Assembly: GCA_016183935.1 (NCBI GenBank)
Contig: JACPDR010000027.1
Location: 1-64,000 of the forward strand
DNA: 64,000 bases
Direction: 5' to 3'
Origin: Caulobacterales bacterium
Lineage (GTDB): Bacteria; Pseudomonadota; Alphaproteobacteria; Caulobacterales; Caulobacteraceae
A model generated the notes under the pieces. It was not told the DNA's origin. It was given only the letters and a program-made list of their open reading frames with translations, and did no database searches. The translations under genes were made by a program, and so were the position numbers. This document shows, piece by piece, positions 29,972 to 37,930 of this stretch; within the stretch, counting starts at the first letter, position 1, and each line of letters begins with the position of its first letter.

Positions 29972-30106
29972 AGGCGTGTTCCCCTCACTGACGATCGCTC
30001 CTGATAGGGGGTTCGAGGGTATGCGCCAAGCGGTGGTGGACCCGCCGTGGAGCAGCCGCTATCAGGAGCGCAATGAGCCCTCGCGGCCCACCACCAGGAC
30101 GTCTCC

Positions 30107-30412
30107 ATGCTCGCCCGCATCTATCGCCCCGCCAAGACCGCCATGCAGTCCGGCAAGGCCAACACCAGACAGTGGCGGCTCGAATTCGAACCGGCGTCGG
30201 CGCGCAGCATCGATCCGCTGATGGGCTGGACCAGCTCGGCGGACATGAACGGCCAGGTGCGGCTGGATTTCGACTCGAAAGAGGAGGCGATCGCCTACGC
30301 CGAGCGTTACGGCATCCCGTTCCGCCTGCACGAGCCGCAGGAGCCGCCGGTGATTCTCAAGGCCTATGCCGACAACTTCGCCACCAACCGCCGGGTCCCC
30401 TGGACGCACTAG
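30107..30412 (+). CDS. NDUFS4-like complex I accessory subunit
   Basis: 101 residues. Alphaproteobacterial homologue of the mitochondrial 18-kDa subunit of NADH dehydrogenase. Family pattern: ARIYRPAKTAMQSGKANTRQWRLEFEP, MGWTSSADMNGQVRLDFDSKEEAIAYAERYGIPF and a C-terminal YADNFATNRRVPWTH. The subunit sits on the peripheral arm at the membrane side of the cytosol. It is not in a nuo operon, which is usual for this gene. Confidence 0.94.
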   Translation: MLARIYRPAKTAMQSGKANTRQWRLEFEPASARSIDPLMGWTSSADMNGQVRLDFDSKEEAIAYAERYGIPFRLHEPQEPPVILKAYADNFATNRRVPWTH

Positions 30413-30424
30413 ACGCCGGCTCGC

Positions 30425-30488
30425 CTACCGCGCCTCGCGCTACTTGAGCCATTCCTTTGCGGCTATCGCGCTTCGCGCTACTTGAGCC
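30425..30488. repeat. Short direct repeat with GC-rich core before tRNA-Arg
   Basis: Two 26-base copies, 30425-30450 and 30463-30488, period 38, differing at two positions. Shared pieces are CGCGC, CGCGCTACTTGAGCC. Each contains the palindromic core CGCGC..CGCGC. They lie between the complex I gene and tRNA-Arg and could be a local duplication. Confidence 0.8.
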
Positions 30489-30497
30489 GCTGCCCAG

Positions 30498-30574
30498 GCG
30501 CCCATAGCTCAACCGGATAGAGCACCCGCCTTCTAAGCGGACGGTTGCAGGTTCGAGTCCTGCTGGGCGCGCCA
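30498..30574 (+). tRNA. tRNA-Arg (anticodon TCT)
   Basis: 77 bases. The acceptor GCGCCCA pairs with TGGGCGC, then G and encoded CCA. The anticodon loop CTTCTAA gives anticodon TCT for AGA codons, rare in this GC-rich genome. The stem is CCGC / GCGG with a C-A at the fifth pair. Confidence 0.94.
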
Positions 30575-30688
30575 CGGGCTCACGGGTCTGATCCGCCTTT
30601 CGACGAGGCGAGTGATGCGCCCGCGCAACGGTCCGGGGCAAAAGGGCCCGGGGACACAACTTCTGATGAGAAAACCTTGGCCTGAAGG

Positions 30689-30719
30689 TTGAAATGTCAC
30701 CAAAATCGCGGCCTATAGC
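30689..30719 (+). promoter_or_regulatory. Candidate sigma-70-like promoter
   Basis: TTGAAA and TATAGC separated by 19 bases, with the small membrane-protein gene starting 23 bases after. The spacing is longer than the usual 17, so this is a candidate only. Confidence 0.35.
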
Positions 30720-30741
30720 TTGGCCATTAAGGGAGTTTTCC

Positions 30742-30966
30742 ATGAAGAAGATCGCCACCGCCGTTTTGGTCGGCACCATGCTTGTCGCCGGCCAAGCTTT
30801 CGCCACGACCGAATCCGCCGCCCGCGTGGGTGACCGGGTCGGCGCCGCCTCGACCGAGTCGAGCGAATTCGCCGGCGGCATTCCTGCCGGCGTCATCTTC
30901 ATCGCCGCTGCGGTCGCCGGCTTCGCGCTCATCACGAGCGTCGACGACGACAGCGAAAGCGATTGA
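30742..30966 (+). CDS. Small membrane-anchored protein with acidic C-terminus
   Basis: 74 residues from ATG 30742, with GGGAG 9-14 bases upstream; an upstream in-frame ATG at 30694 has no support. The N-terminal signal peptide MKKIATAVLVGTMLVAGQAFA is cleaved after AFA. A second hydrophobic segment follows (IPAGVIFIAAAVAGFALITSV), and the tail ends DDDSESD. Small proteins with this signal-TM-acidic-tail layout are found across alphaproteobacteria without known function. A strong terminator follows, so it is a single-gene unit. Confidence 0.75.
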   Translation: MKKIATAVLVGTMLVAGQAFATTESAARVGDRVGAASTESSEFAGGIPAGVIFIAAAVAGFALITSVDDDSESD

Positions 30967-30998
30967 TCCTCGCGTCCCAGGACGTCTGAGTTCGAAGG

Positions 30999-31029
30999 GC
31001 CTCCGTCGCGAAAGCGGCGGAGGCTTTTT
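30999..31029 (+). terminator. Rho-independent terminator
   Basis: 11-bp stem GCCTCCGTCGC / GCGGCGGAGGC (one wobble) with GAAA loop and TTTTT. It ends the 74-residue membrane-protein gene. Confidence 0.92.
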
Positions 31030-31077
31030 CGTGGGCGAGGCGCGGCAACCGGCGCCGAAGCCCGCCGTTGAGTTCCG

Positions 31078-31851
31078 GTGCGGATCGCCACCTTCAACAT
31101 CAACGGGGTCAACACCCGGCTGGCCAATCTGCTGGAATGGCTGGAGGCGGCGCGTCCGGACGTGGCCTGCCTGCAGGAACTGAAGGCCACCGACGCCCAG
31201 TTTCCCGCCGCGGCGATCCGGGCGATGGGCTACCACGCCGTCTGGAAGGGTGAGCATCGCTGGAATGGGGTGGCGATCCTGGCCCGGGGCGCCGAACCCG
31301 TGGTGACGCGGCGAAGCCTGCCGGGCGAGCCGGCGGACGTTCAGAGCCGCTATCTGGAGGCGGCCGTCGACGGGGTGCTGGTGGCGTCGCTGTACCTGCC
31401 CAACGGCAATCCGCAGCCGGGGCCGAGGTTCGACTACAAGCTGGCGTGGATGGAGCGGCTCAACGCCCACGCGGCGGCGCTGCTGGCCACCGGCGCGCCC
31501 GTGGTGCTGGCGGGGGACTATAACGTCGTGCCGACCGAGGCCGACATCTACAACAGCCGCTCGTGGAAGAAGGACGCCCTGCTGCAGCCCGAGAGCCGGG
31601 CGGCGTTCGTGCGGCTGCTGGCCCAGGGCTGGACCGACGCCTTGCGCGAGCGATACCCGCAAGATCCGCCGCCGTGGACGTTCTGGCAGTATTTCCGGCA
31701 GGCGTGGGAGCGGGACGCCGGCCTGCGCATCGACCACCTGCTGCTGAGCCCGGCGGCGGCGGAGCGGCTCACCGACGCGGGCGTCGACCGGGAGGTGCGC
31801 GGGCGGGAGCGGGCCAGCGACCACGCGCCGGTGTGGATCGAACTGGACTGA
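31078..31851 (+). CDS. xth: Exodeoxyribonuclease III
   Basis: 257 residues from GTG. A Mg-dependent AP endonuclease and 3' exonuclease in base-excision repair. Active-site motifs: TFNINGVNTR, CLQELK, YLPNGNP, LAGDYNVVPTEADIYN, RIDHLLLS and the final SDHAPVWIELD. Length and order are normal for the family. The coiled-coil gene follows 30 bases later on the same strand. Confidence 0.95.
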   Translation: MRIATFNINGVNTRLANLLEWLEAARPDVACLQELKATDAQFPAAAIRAMGYHAVWKGEHRWNGVAILARGAEPVVTRRSLPGEPADVQSRYLEAAVDGVLVASLYLPNGNPQPGPRFDYKLAWMERLNAHAAALLATGAPVVLAGDYNVVPTEADIYNSRSWKKDALLQPESRAAFVRLLAQGWTDALRERYPQDPPPWTFWQYFRQAWERDAGLRIDHLLLSPAAAERLTDAGVDREVRGRERASDHAPVWIELD

Positions 31852-31881
31852 ACCGGCGGCGGCCGGGGCCGTTGGGTCGGG

Positions 31882-32346
31882 ATGGCCCGCAAGCTGAAGG
31901 TGTTCTGTTATTCGGACGGATTCCACTCGTGGACGGTGGCGGCGCCGTCGCGGGCCAGGGCGCTGGAGGCGTGGGGCGTCAAACGCGACCTGTTCAAGGA
32001 CGGCTCGGCCAAGGAGATCGACATCGGTCCCGACCGGGAAGCGGCCCTGGCCGCTCCGGGAGAACTGATCGAGCGCGGACTGTCGGTGGATATCGGCAAG
32101 GTCGAGCGGACGGCCGCGCCGAAGGCGAAGGCGAAGCGCGAATCGGACGCGAAGGCGCTGGCGGAGGTGGAGGCGCTTGAGGCGGACCTGGCGGCGCTCG
32201 ACGAGGCCCAGGCGGAGGAGACGGCGGCCATGGAGGCGGAGCGCGTCGCGCTGGACCGGCGGGCGGCGGCGCTGACCGGGCGGCAGACGAAGGCGCGGAA
32301 CGACCTGAAGGCGAAGCTGAAGGCGGCGCGGGCGAAGCTCAGCTAG
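31882..32346 (+). CDS. Coiled-coil protein of unknown function
   Basis: 154 residues. The N-terminal 65 residues form a compact domain, KLKVFCYSDGFHSWTVAAPSRARALEAWGVKRDLFKDGSAKEI, which looks like a small globular alpha/beta unit. Residues about 75-154 are a highly charged helix rich in Ala, Glu, Lys and Asp, a probable coiled coil that ends basic (KAKLKAARAKLS). No family is assigned. The order after xth suggests co-transcription. Confidence 0.7.
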   Translation: MARKLKVFCYSDGFHSWTVAAPSRARALEAWGVKRDLFKDGSAKEIDIGPDREAALAAPGELIERGLSVDIGKVERTAAPKAKAKRESDAKALAEVEALEADLAALDEAQAEETAAMEAERVALDRRAAALTGRQTKARNDLKAKLKAARAKLS

Positions 32347-33508
32347 CCGCGCGCCAGGCGGCGAGGCCACGCTCCAGGTCGACGATCAGGTCGGCGGGGT
32401 CCTCGAGGCCGACGTGGAGGCGGAGCAGTTCGCCGGCGAGGGTCGGCGGCGAGCGGCGGAAGGCGAGTTGGCCGGTTTCGTGGGTGATCAGGCTCTCGAA
32501 CCCGCCCCAGGAGTAGCCGAGGCCGAACAGCTCCAGCCCCGACATCAGGGCGTGGGCGGCGGTGTCCGAGCCGCCGCGCATGACCACGCCGAAGATGGAG
32601 GCGGCGCCCGCATAGTCGCGGCGCCAGAGGTCGTGGCCGGGCGCGCCCGGCAGGGCGGGGTAGAGGACTTCGGCCACTTCCGGACGGGTTTGCAGCCATT
32701 CGGCGACGGAGAGGGCGGAGCGGGCCTGTTCGGCGTAGCGCAGCGGCAGGGTGCGCAGGCCCCGCAGCGCCAGCCAGGCGTCGTCGGGCGAGACGCGCCA
32801 GCCGAGATCCTCGATGGTTTCGCCGATCTGGCGGGCGACGGCGGGGTCGGCGACGGCGATGGAGCCCATCAGCAGGTCGGAATGGCCGCCGACGTATTTG
32901 GTCACCGCCTGGACGCTGACGTCGACGCCGTGGGTCAGCGGACGGAAGGCGAGGCCGGCGGCCCAGGTGTTGTCCATCACCGTGAGCACGCCGCGGGCCC
33001 GGCAGGCGGCGGCGAGGGCGCGGACGTCGAGCAGTTCGAAGGTCAGGGACGCGGGCGATTCGATCATTAGCAGCCGGGTCCGGTCGGTCAGGGCCGCGAG
33101 GATCTCGTCCACACCGGCGTCCGGGGCATGGAAGGCGCTGTCGATTCCGCGGGCCTTGAGGTGACGATTGAGGAAGCGGCGGCTGGGGCCGTAAAGCGCG
33201 TCGGTGGCCAGCACCGAATCGCCGGGGCGAAGCAGAGCGGTCAGGGGCACGGTGACGGCGGCGAGGCCGGACGGCACAAGCCAGACGTCGGCGGCGCCCT
33301 CGAGATCGGCCAGGGCGGCGCGAAGCTCGCGGGCGGCGGACAGGTCCTCGATGCCGTAGACCGGGCCGGCGCTTTCGTCGCGCATGGCTCCGGGCGCGTC
33401 GTTGAGCAGGGTCGAGGCGCGCTCGACCGGCGGACTGACCGGGCGGCGGCCCAGGCCGCGGCGGGTGGCCGAAGCGATCAGGCGGGTTCGGTCGGAGCGG
33501 TCAGCCAT
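32339..33508 (-). CDS. metC: Cystathionine beta-lyase-like PLP enzyme
   Basis: 389 residues, the usual length of MetC. It would cleave cystathionine to homocysteine, pyruvate and ammonia. The PLP lysine lies in [20 protein letters not shown]. Other signals are PVYGIEDLSAARELRAALADLEGA, LVPSGLAAVTVPLTALL, LMIESPASLTFELLDVRAL, VMDNTWAAGLAFRP and the late GYSWGGFESLI. The WGG rather than GG in that last motif favours MetC-type over gamma-synthases. Its end overlaps the coiled-coil gene by 8 bases. It is divergent from the binding-protein gene. Confidence 0.88.
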   Translation of the reverse strand: MADRSDRTRLIASATRRGLGRRPVSPPVERASTLLNDAPGAMRDESAGPVYGIEDLSAARELRAALADLEGAADVWLVPSGLAAVTVPLTALLRPGDSVLATDALYGPSRRFLNRHLKARGIDSAFHAPDAGVDEILAALTDRTRLLMIESPASLTFELLDVRALAAACRARGVLTVMDNTWAAGLAFRPLTHGVDVSVQAVTKYVGGHSDLLMGSIAVADPAVARQIGETIEDLGWRVSPDDAWLALRGLRTLPLRYAEQARSALSVAEWLQTRPEVAEVLYPALPGAPGHDLWRRDYAGAASIFGVVMRGGSDTAAHALMSGLELFGLGYSWGGFESLITHETGQLAFRRSPPTLAGELLRLHVGLEDPADLIVDLERGLAAWRAAS

Positions 33509-33599
33509 CGGGAGCCGGTGGAGGGTTGCGGTTCATCCGGCAAAAGCCTCTAAAGCGAGCAGGGGCGCAAGGTCTGGAATCGCGAGGGCGAGGAGCAGC

Positions 33600-34709
33600 A
33601 TGCGGACAGAGGTGGTTCGGCAAGCGAGTGTGGCGGGCGTGGCGTTGGTCCTCGGGCTGGCCGTCGCGGCCTGTGGCGGCGACGACCGGAAGAACGAGAC
33701 CGACACGGTCGCGCCTGTCGTGACCGCGACCGAAGCGCCCGAATTCGCCAGCCCCACCTTGCAGGCGATCAAACGCCGGGGCCGGCTGAATTGCGGCGTG
33801 CACGAAGGGCTGGTCGGCTTCGCCTATACCGACAACCGGGGCGAATGGCGCGGCTTCGACGCCGACTTCTGCCGGGCCCTGGCCGCCGCCGTGCTGGGCA
33901 GTCCGAACGCCGTGCGCTTCGTGCCCCTGACCTCGAGCCAGCGTTTTGACGCGTTGCGCAGCGGCCGTATCGACGTGCTGTGGCGCGCCACCTCGTGGAC
34001 GATGTCGCGCGAGATATCCGAAGGGGTCCGGTTCGCCGGGATCAACTACTATGACGGACAGGGCTTCCTGGTCCGCCGCGCGCTCGATCTGGCCAGCGCG
34101 GCCGAGCTGAACGGGGCCCGGGTGTGCGTGCAGCGGGAGACCACGTCGGAGCTGAACGCGGCCGACTTCTTCCGCGCCCGGAACATCGAATACCGGCCGG
34201 TCGTGACCGCCAACGAGGAGGCGGCGCGCAACGCCTATGCGCGGGAGGACTGTGACGCGTTCAGCGCCGACATCTCGGCGTTGGCGGCGGCGCGGACCCT
34301 GCTGCCCAACCCGGAGCAGCACGCCATCCTGCCCGACGTGATTTCCAAGGAGCCGCTCGGCCCGGCGGTGAAGCGGGGCGACGAGTCGTGGACGTCGATC
34401 GTGCGCTGGACCCTGAACGCCCTGGTGCTGGCCGAAGAGCTGGGAGTCACCGCCGGCAACGCCGAACAACTGGCCAGGGAATCGCGCGATCCGCAGATTC
34501 GCCGGCTTCTGGGCGCTGAAGGCGACCTCGGGGCGAGCATGGGCCTGTCGAAGGACTGGGCGAAGAACGCCATTGAAGCCACGGGAAATTATGGCGAAAT
34601 ATTCAACCGGAACATTGGACCCGATTCATCTCTCGACCTGGCGCGGGGGCTTAACGCACAATGGAAGGCTCGGCCGGGCGGCCTGATCTACGCCCTGCCG
34701 ATCCGATAA
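33600..34709 (+). CDS. AapJ/BztA-like amino-acid-binding lipoprotein
   Basis: 369 residues from ATG 33600. The N-terminus ends in lipobox VAAC-GG, so it is a lipoprotein anchored at the membrane. The binding-protein fold of the general L-amino-acid type follows: LQAIKRRGRLNCGVHEGLVGFAYTDNRGEWRGFDADFCRALAAAVLG, RFDALRSGRIDVLWRATSWTMSRE and VCVQRETTSELNAADFF. The AapQMP/BztBCD permease and ATPase genes that normally follow are absent. Instead a DAACS symporter gene begins 28 bases downstream on the same strand. Confidence 0.92.
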   Translation: MRTEVVRQASVAGVALVLGLAVAACGGDDRKNETDTVAPVVTATEAPEFASPTLQAIKRRGRLNCGVHEGLVGFAYTDNRGEWRGFDADFCRALAAAVLGSPNAVRFVPLTSSQRFDALRSGRIDVLWRATSWTMSREISEGVRFAGINYYDGQGFLVRRALDLASAAELNGARVCVQRETTSELNAADFFRARNIEYRPVVTANEEAARNAYAREDCDAFSADISALAAARTLLPNPEQHAILPDVISKEPLGPAVKRGDESWTSIVRWTLNALVLAEELGVTAGNAEQLARESRDPQIRRLLGAEGDLGASMGLSKDWAKNAIEATGNYGEIFNRNIGPDSSLDLARGLNAQWKARPGGLIYALPIR

Positions 34710-34737
34710 CGACATCGGCCGCGCGCCGGGGGGAAAC

Positions 34738-36060
34738 ATGGAAACCACGAAACGCGGCGGGATCGCCCTGCACTGGCTGATGCTCATCGGCTTCATCGTC
34801 GGCCTGGGCGGCGGGCTGTTCGTCAATCTGGCGGTGGGCGCCGACGCGCCGTGGGTGCTGTGGCTGACCTCGAACATCACCGGGCCGGCGGGACAGATCT
34901 TCCTGCGCCTGCTGTTCATGCTGGTGATCCCGCTGCTCTTCTCGGCGCTGGTCATCGGCGTGGCCGAGATGGGCGACCTGAAGGCGTTGGGTCGGGCCGG
35001 GTGGAAGACCCTCGCCTTCACCGTGGTCCTGTCGGGCATGGCGGTGGTGATCGGGCTGGTCATGGTCAACCTGTTCCGCCCGGGCGACGGTGTCGATGCG
35101 GACCTGGCGGCGGCGCTGCTGGCCCAGGGGCAGGCCGGTGCGGCCTCGATCGTCGGCAACGCGCCCGAGACCATCAACCTCGGCCAGTTCTTCCTCGACC
35201 TGATCCCGTCCAACGTCTTCACCGCCGCGGCGGAGAACCAGATCCTGCCGGTGATGGTCTTCGCCCTGCTGTTCGGCATCGGCCTGGTCATGGCCCGGAG
35301 CCCGGCGACGGACCGGCTGCAGGAGGTGGTCCTGGGCCTGTTCGAGATCACCATGAAGCTGATCAACCTGGTGATCAAACTGGCCCCGTTCGCCATCGCG
35401 GCGCTGATGTTCAACCTCGCGGCCCTGTTCGGCTGGGACCTGCTGGTGCGGCTGGCGGCCTACGTCGGCGTCGCCGTCGGGGCGATGCTGATTCATATGT
35501 TCGTGGTCTATCCGATCGCGGTCTGGACCCTCGGCGGCATGTCGCCGCTCAAATTCTTCCAGGCCATCCGCGAGCCGATGGTGGTCGCCTTCTCGACCGC
35601 CTCGTCGAACGCCAGCCTGCCGGTCTCGCTGCGCGCCGCCGAGTTCGAGCTCAAGCTGCCGCGCAAGATCGCCCGCTTCGTGCTGACCGTGGGGGCCACG
35701 GCCAACCAGAACGGCACCGCCCTGTTCGAAGGGGTGACGGTGCTGTTCCTCGCCCAGTTCTTCGGCATCGACCTGACCATCTGGCAGCAGGTGGTGGTGA
35801 TGCTGGTCTGCATCCTCGGCGGCATCGGCACGGCCGGCGTGCCGGCGGGATCGCTGCCGGTCGTGGCGATGATCCTGGTGATGGTCGGGGTGCCCGCCGA
35901 GGGCATAGGCCTGATCCTCGGCGTCGACCGCTTCCTCGACATGTGCCGGACCACGCTGAACGTCACCGGCGACCTCGTGGCGGCGACCGTGGTCTCGCGC
36001 GGCGAGAGCGATGAGGTGGTGCCGCCGGGGCTGCCCGAGCCGGTGGCGCCGCGGGCCTAG
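34738..36060 (+). CDS. DAACS-family acidic amino acid/dicarboxylate:cation symporter
   Basis: 440 residues with eight transmembrane helices and two hairpins. Signals: LRLLFMLVIPLLFSALV, the serine-rich HP1 STASSNASLPVS, TM7 TANQNGTALFEG and TM8 VDRFLDMCRTTLNVTGD. The last matches Asp390, Asp394, Arg397 and Asn401 of GltPh, and the Arg predicts an acidic substrate. TM7 reads NQNGT where sodium-coupled members have NMDGT, so Met311 and Asp312 equivalents are changed, and sodium coupling may differ. It probably forms an operon with the binding protein upstream. It overlaps the convergent sulfurtransferase by 4 bases. Confidence 0.92.
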   Translation: METTKRGGIALHWLMLIGFIVGLGGGLFVNLAVGADAPWVLWLTSNITGPAGQIFLRLLFMLVIPLLFSALVIGVAEMGDLKALGRAGWKTLAFTVVLSGMAVVIGLVMVNLFRPGDGVDADLAAALLAQGQAGAASIVGNAPETINLGQFFLDLIPSNVFTAAAENQILPVMVFALLFGIGLVMARSPATDRLQEVVLGLFEITMKLINLVIKLAPFAIAALMFNLAALFGWDLLVRLAAYVGVAVGAMLIHMFVVYPIAVWTLGGMSPLKFFQAIREPMVVAFSTASSNASLPVSLRAAEFELKLPRKIARFVLTVGATANQNGTALFEGVTVLFLAQFFGIDLTIWQQVVVMLVCILGGIGTAGVPAGSLPVVAMILVMVGVPAEGIGLILGVDRFLDMCRTTLNVTGDLVAATVVSRGESDEVVPPGLPEPVAPRA

Positions 36061-36896
36061 GGGCCGGCGACGACCGGCGTATCGTCGCGTCCGCCCCACT
36101 CGGCCCAGCTGCCGTCATAGACGCGGGAGGGGCGGCCGAGGGCGGCGAGGCCGAGGCTGAGAATGGCGGCGGTGACGCCGGAGCCGCAGCTGGTGACCAC
36201 GGGTCTGCCCGGGTCGACGCCGGCGTCGCGGAAGGCCGCCTCCAGCCTGTCCGCGGACTTCATCGTGCCGTCCGGGTTGAGGATACGGGGGAAGGGCAGG
36301 CTCAGGGCGCCGGGCATGTGGCCGGAACGCAGGCCGGGGCGCGGTTCGGCCGCGCGGCCCTCGAAGCGGTCGGCGGCGCGGGCGTCGACCACCTGGGCCT
36401 CGCCCGCCAGCGCGGCCCGGACGGCTTCGATATCGGCGAGGAGCTCGCGGTCCGGGCGGGCGGTGAACACCGCCGGGATCGCCGCCGCCGGCGGTCCGGA
36501 TTCGACTGATCGGCCCTCGGCCCGCCATTTCGGCAGGCCGCCGTCCAGCACCCGCACCCGTGAGGCGCCCATGGCCCGGAACATCCACCAGGCGCGGGCG
36601 GATGAGCGGATGCCGACGGTGTCGTAGACGACGATGTGATCGGCCTCGCTCAGACCCAACCCGCCCATGCGGGCCCCGAACGCCACGGGCGACGGCAGCA
36701 TGTGGGGCAGATCGCTGTTCGGGTCGGAGCTGGCCTCCAGGTCGAAGAAGACCGCGCCGGGCAGGCGGGCCGCCTCGAAATCCGGGCGGCCGTCGCGGCC
36801 GTCCAGATGCCAGCTGGCGTCGACGAGGCGGAGATTCGGTTCGTCCAGGCGCGCGGCGAGATCCGCGGTGGAGATCAGCGGCGGGAGGTCGGGCAT
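36057..36896 (-). CDS. sseA: 3-mercaptopyruvate/thiosulfate sulfurtransferase
   Basis: 279 residues starting MPDLPPLIS; 25 further open upstream residues look non-coding. Two rhodanese domains: an inactive first one with WHLDGRDGRPDFEAARLPGAVFFDLE and VVYDTVGIRSSARAWWMFRAMG, and a second with VVDARAADRFEG, RSGHMPGALSLPF and the active Cys loop TSCGSGVTAAILSLGL. The CGSGVT loop is the 3-mercaptopyruvate sulfurtransferase form, while thiosulfate enzymes usually have CRKGVT. Confidence 0.93.
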   Translation of the reverse strand: MPDLPPLISTADLAARLDEPNLRLVDASWHLDGRDGRPDFEAARLPGAVFFDLEASSDPNSDLPHMLPSPVAFGARMGGLGLSEADHIVVYDTVGIRSSARAWWMFRAMGASRVRVLDGGLPKWRAEGRSVESGPPAAAIPAVFTARPDRELLADIEAVRAALAGEAQVVDARAADRFEGRAAEPRPGLRSGHMPGALSLPFPRILNPDGTMKSADRLEAAFRDAGVDPGRPVVTSCGSGVTAAILSLGLAALGRPSRVYDGSWAEWGGRDDTPVVAGP

Positions 36897-37054
36897 GGCC
36901 CAGTCTAGCAGACCGGCGGGTGTCGTCCCAAGCGCGGTGGCCTTGCTCCCGGGCTCCGTGTAGCTTGCCAAGCTGAAGGTCCGGCGCCACCTGATCGCCT
37001 TACAGGCGCCGCAAGGGGCGCGCGCCCCTCCGCTGTCATTCCGGAAAGATCGCC

Positions 37055-37918
37055 GTGTCCAAGCCCAACGCCATCATCGACATCAAGGACGGCCTGAAGC
37101 GCCCCGTCAGCATCGGCGGCGGCCAGCGCATCGTCTTCATCGCCGGCCCGTGCCAGCTGGAAAGCCGCCAGCACGCGCTGGAGATGGCCCATGCGCTGAA
37201 GGAGATCGGCGAGCGGCTGAACGTCGGGATCATCTACAAGACCAGTTTCGACAAGGCCAACCGGACCAGCGCCAACGCCGCGCGGGGGCTGGGCCTGGCG
37301 GGCTCGCTGCCGATCTTCGCCGAGATTCGCGAGAGCGTCGGCCTGCCGGTGCTGACCGACGTGCACAACGAGGCGCATTGCGCCGAGGCGGCGCAAGCGG
37401 TCGACGTGCTGCAGATCCCGGCCTTCCTGAGCCGCCAGACCGACCTGCTGCTGGCCGCCGCCGCGACCGGCAAGGCCATCAACATCAAGAAGGGCCAGTT
37501 TCTCGCCCCGTGGGACATGAAGAACGTCATCGCCAAGGTGGTCGGGGCGGGCAATCCGAACGTCATGGCCTGCGAGCGCGGGGCCAGCTTCGGCTACAAC
37601 ACCCTGGTCAGCGACATGCGGGCCCTGCCGATCCTGCGCGAGATCGGTTGCCCGGTCGTGTTCGACGCCACCCACAGCGTGCAGCAGCCGGGCGGGCAGG
37701 GCACATCCTCGGGCGGCCAGCGCGAATTCGTACCGGTGCTGGCCCGGGCGGCCGTGGCCGTGGGCGTGGACGCGGTGTTCATGGAAACCCATCAGGACCC
37801 CGACAATGCGCCGTCGGACGGGCCGAACATGGTGCCGCTGGACCAGTTCGAGGCGCTGTGCGCCGACCTGATCGCCTACGACGACCTGACCAAGGCGCGG
37901 ATGGCGAAGGCCGCGTGA
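37055..37918 (+). CDS. kdsA: 3-deoxy-D-manno-octulosonate-8-phosphate synthase, metal-dependent type
   Basis: 287 residues from GTG. It makes KDO-8-phosphate from arabinose-5-phosphate and phosphoenolpyruvate for LPS core. Signals: [62 protein letters not shown] and [22 protein letters not shown]. The Cys in AGPC is the metal ligand of metallo-KdsA; enzymes without metal have Asn there. It is followed 12 bases later by hldE, so KDO and heptose synthesis are joined. Confidence 0.95.
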   Translation: MSKPNAIIDIKDGLKRPVSIGGGQRIVFIAGPCQLESRQHALEMAHALKEIGERLNVGIIYKTSFDKANRTSANAARGLGLAGSLPIFAEIRESVGLPVLTDVHNEAHCAEAAQAVDVLQIPAFLSRQTDLLLAAAATGKAINIKKGQFLAPWDMKNVIAKVVGAGNPNVMACERGASFGYNTLVSDMRALPILREIGCPVVFDATHSVQQPGGQGTSSGGQREFVPVLARAAVAVGVDAVFMETHQDPDNAPSDGPNMVPLDQFEALCADLIAYDDLTKARMAKAA

Positions 37919-37930
37919 ATCCGTTAGGCC

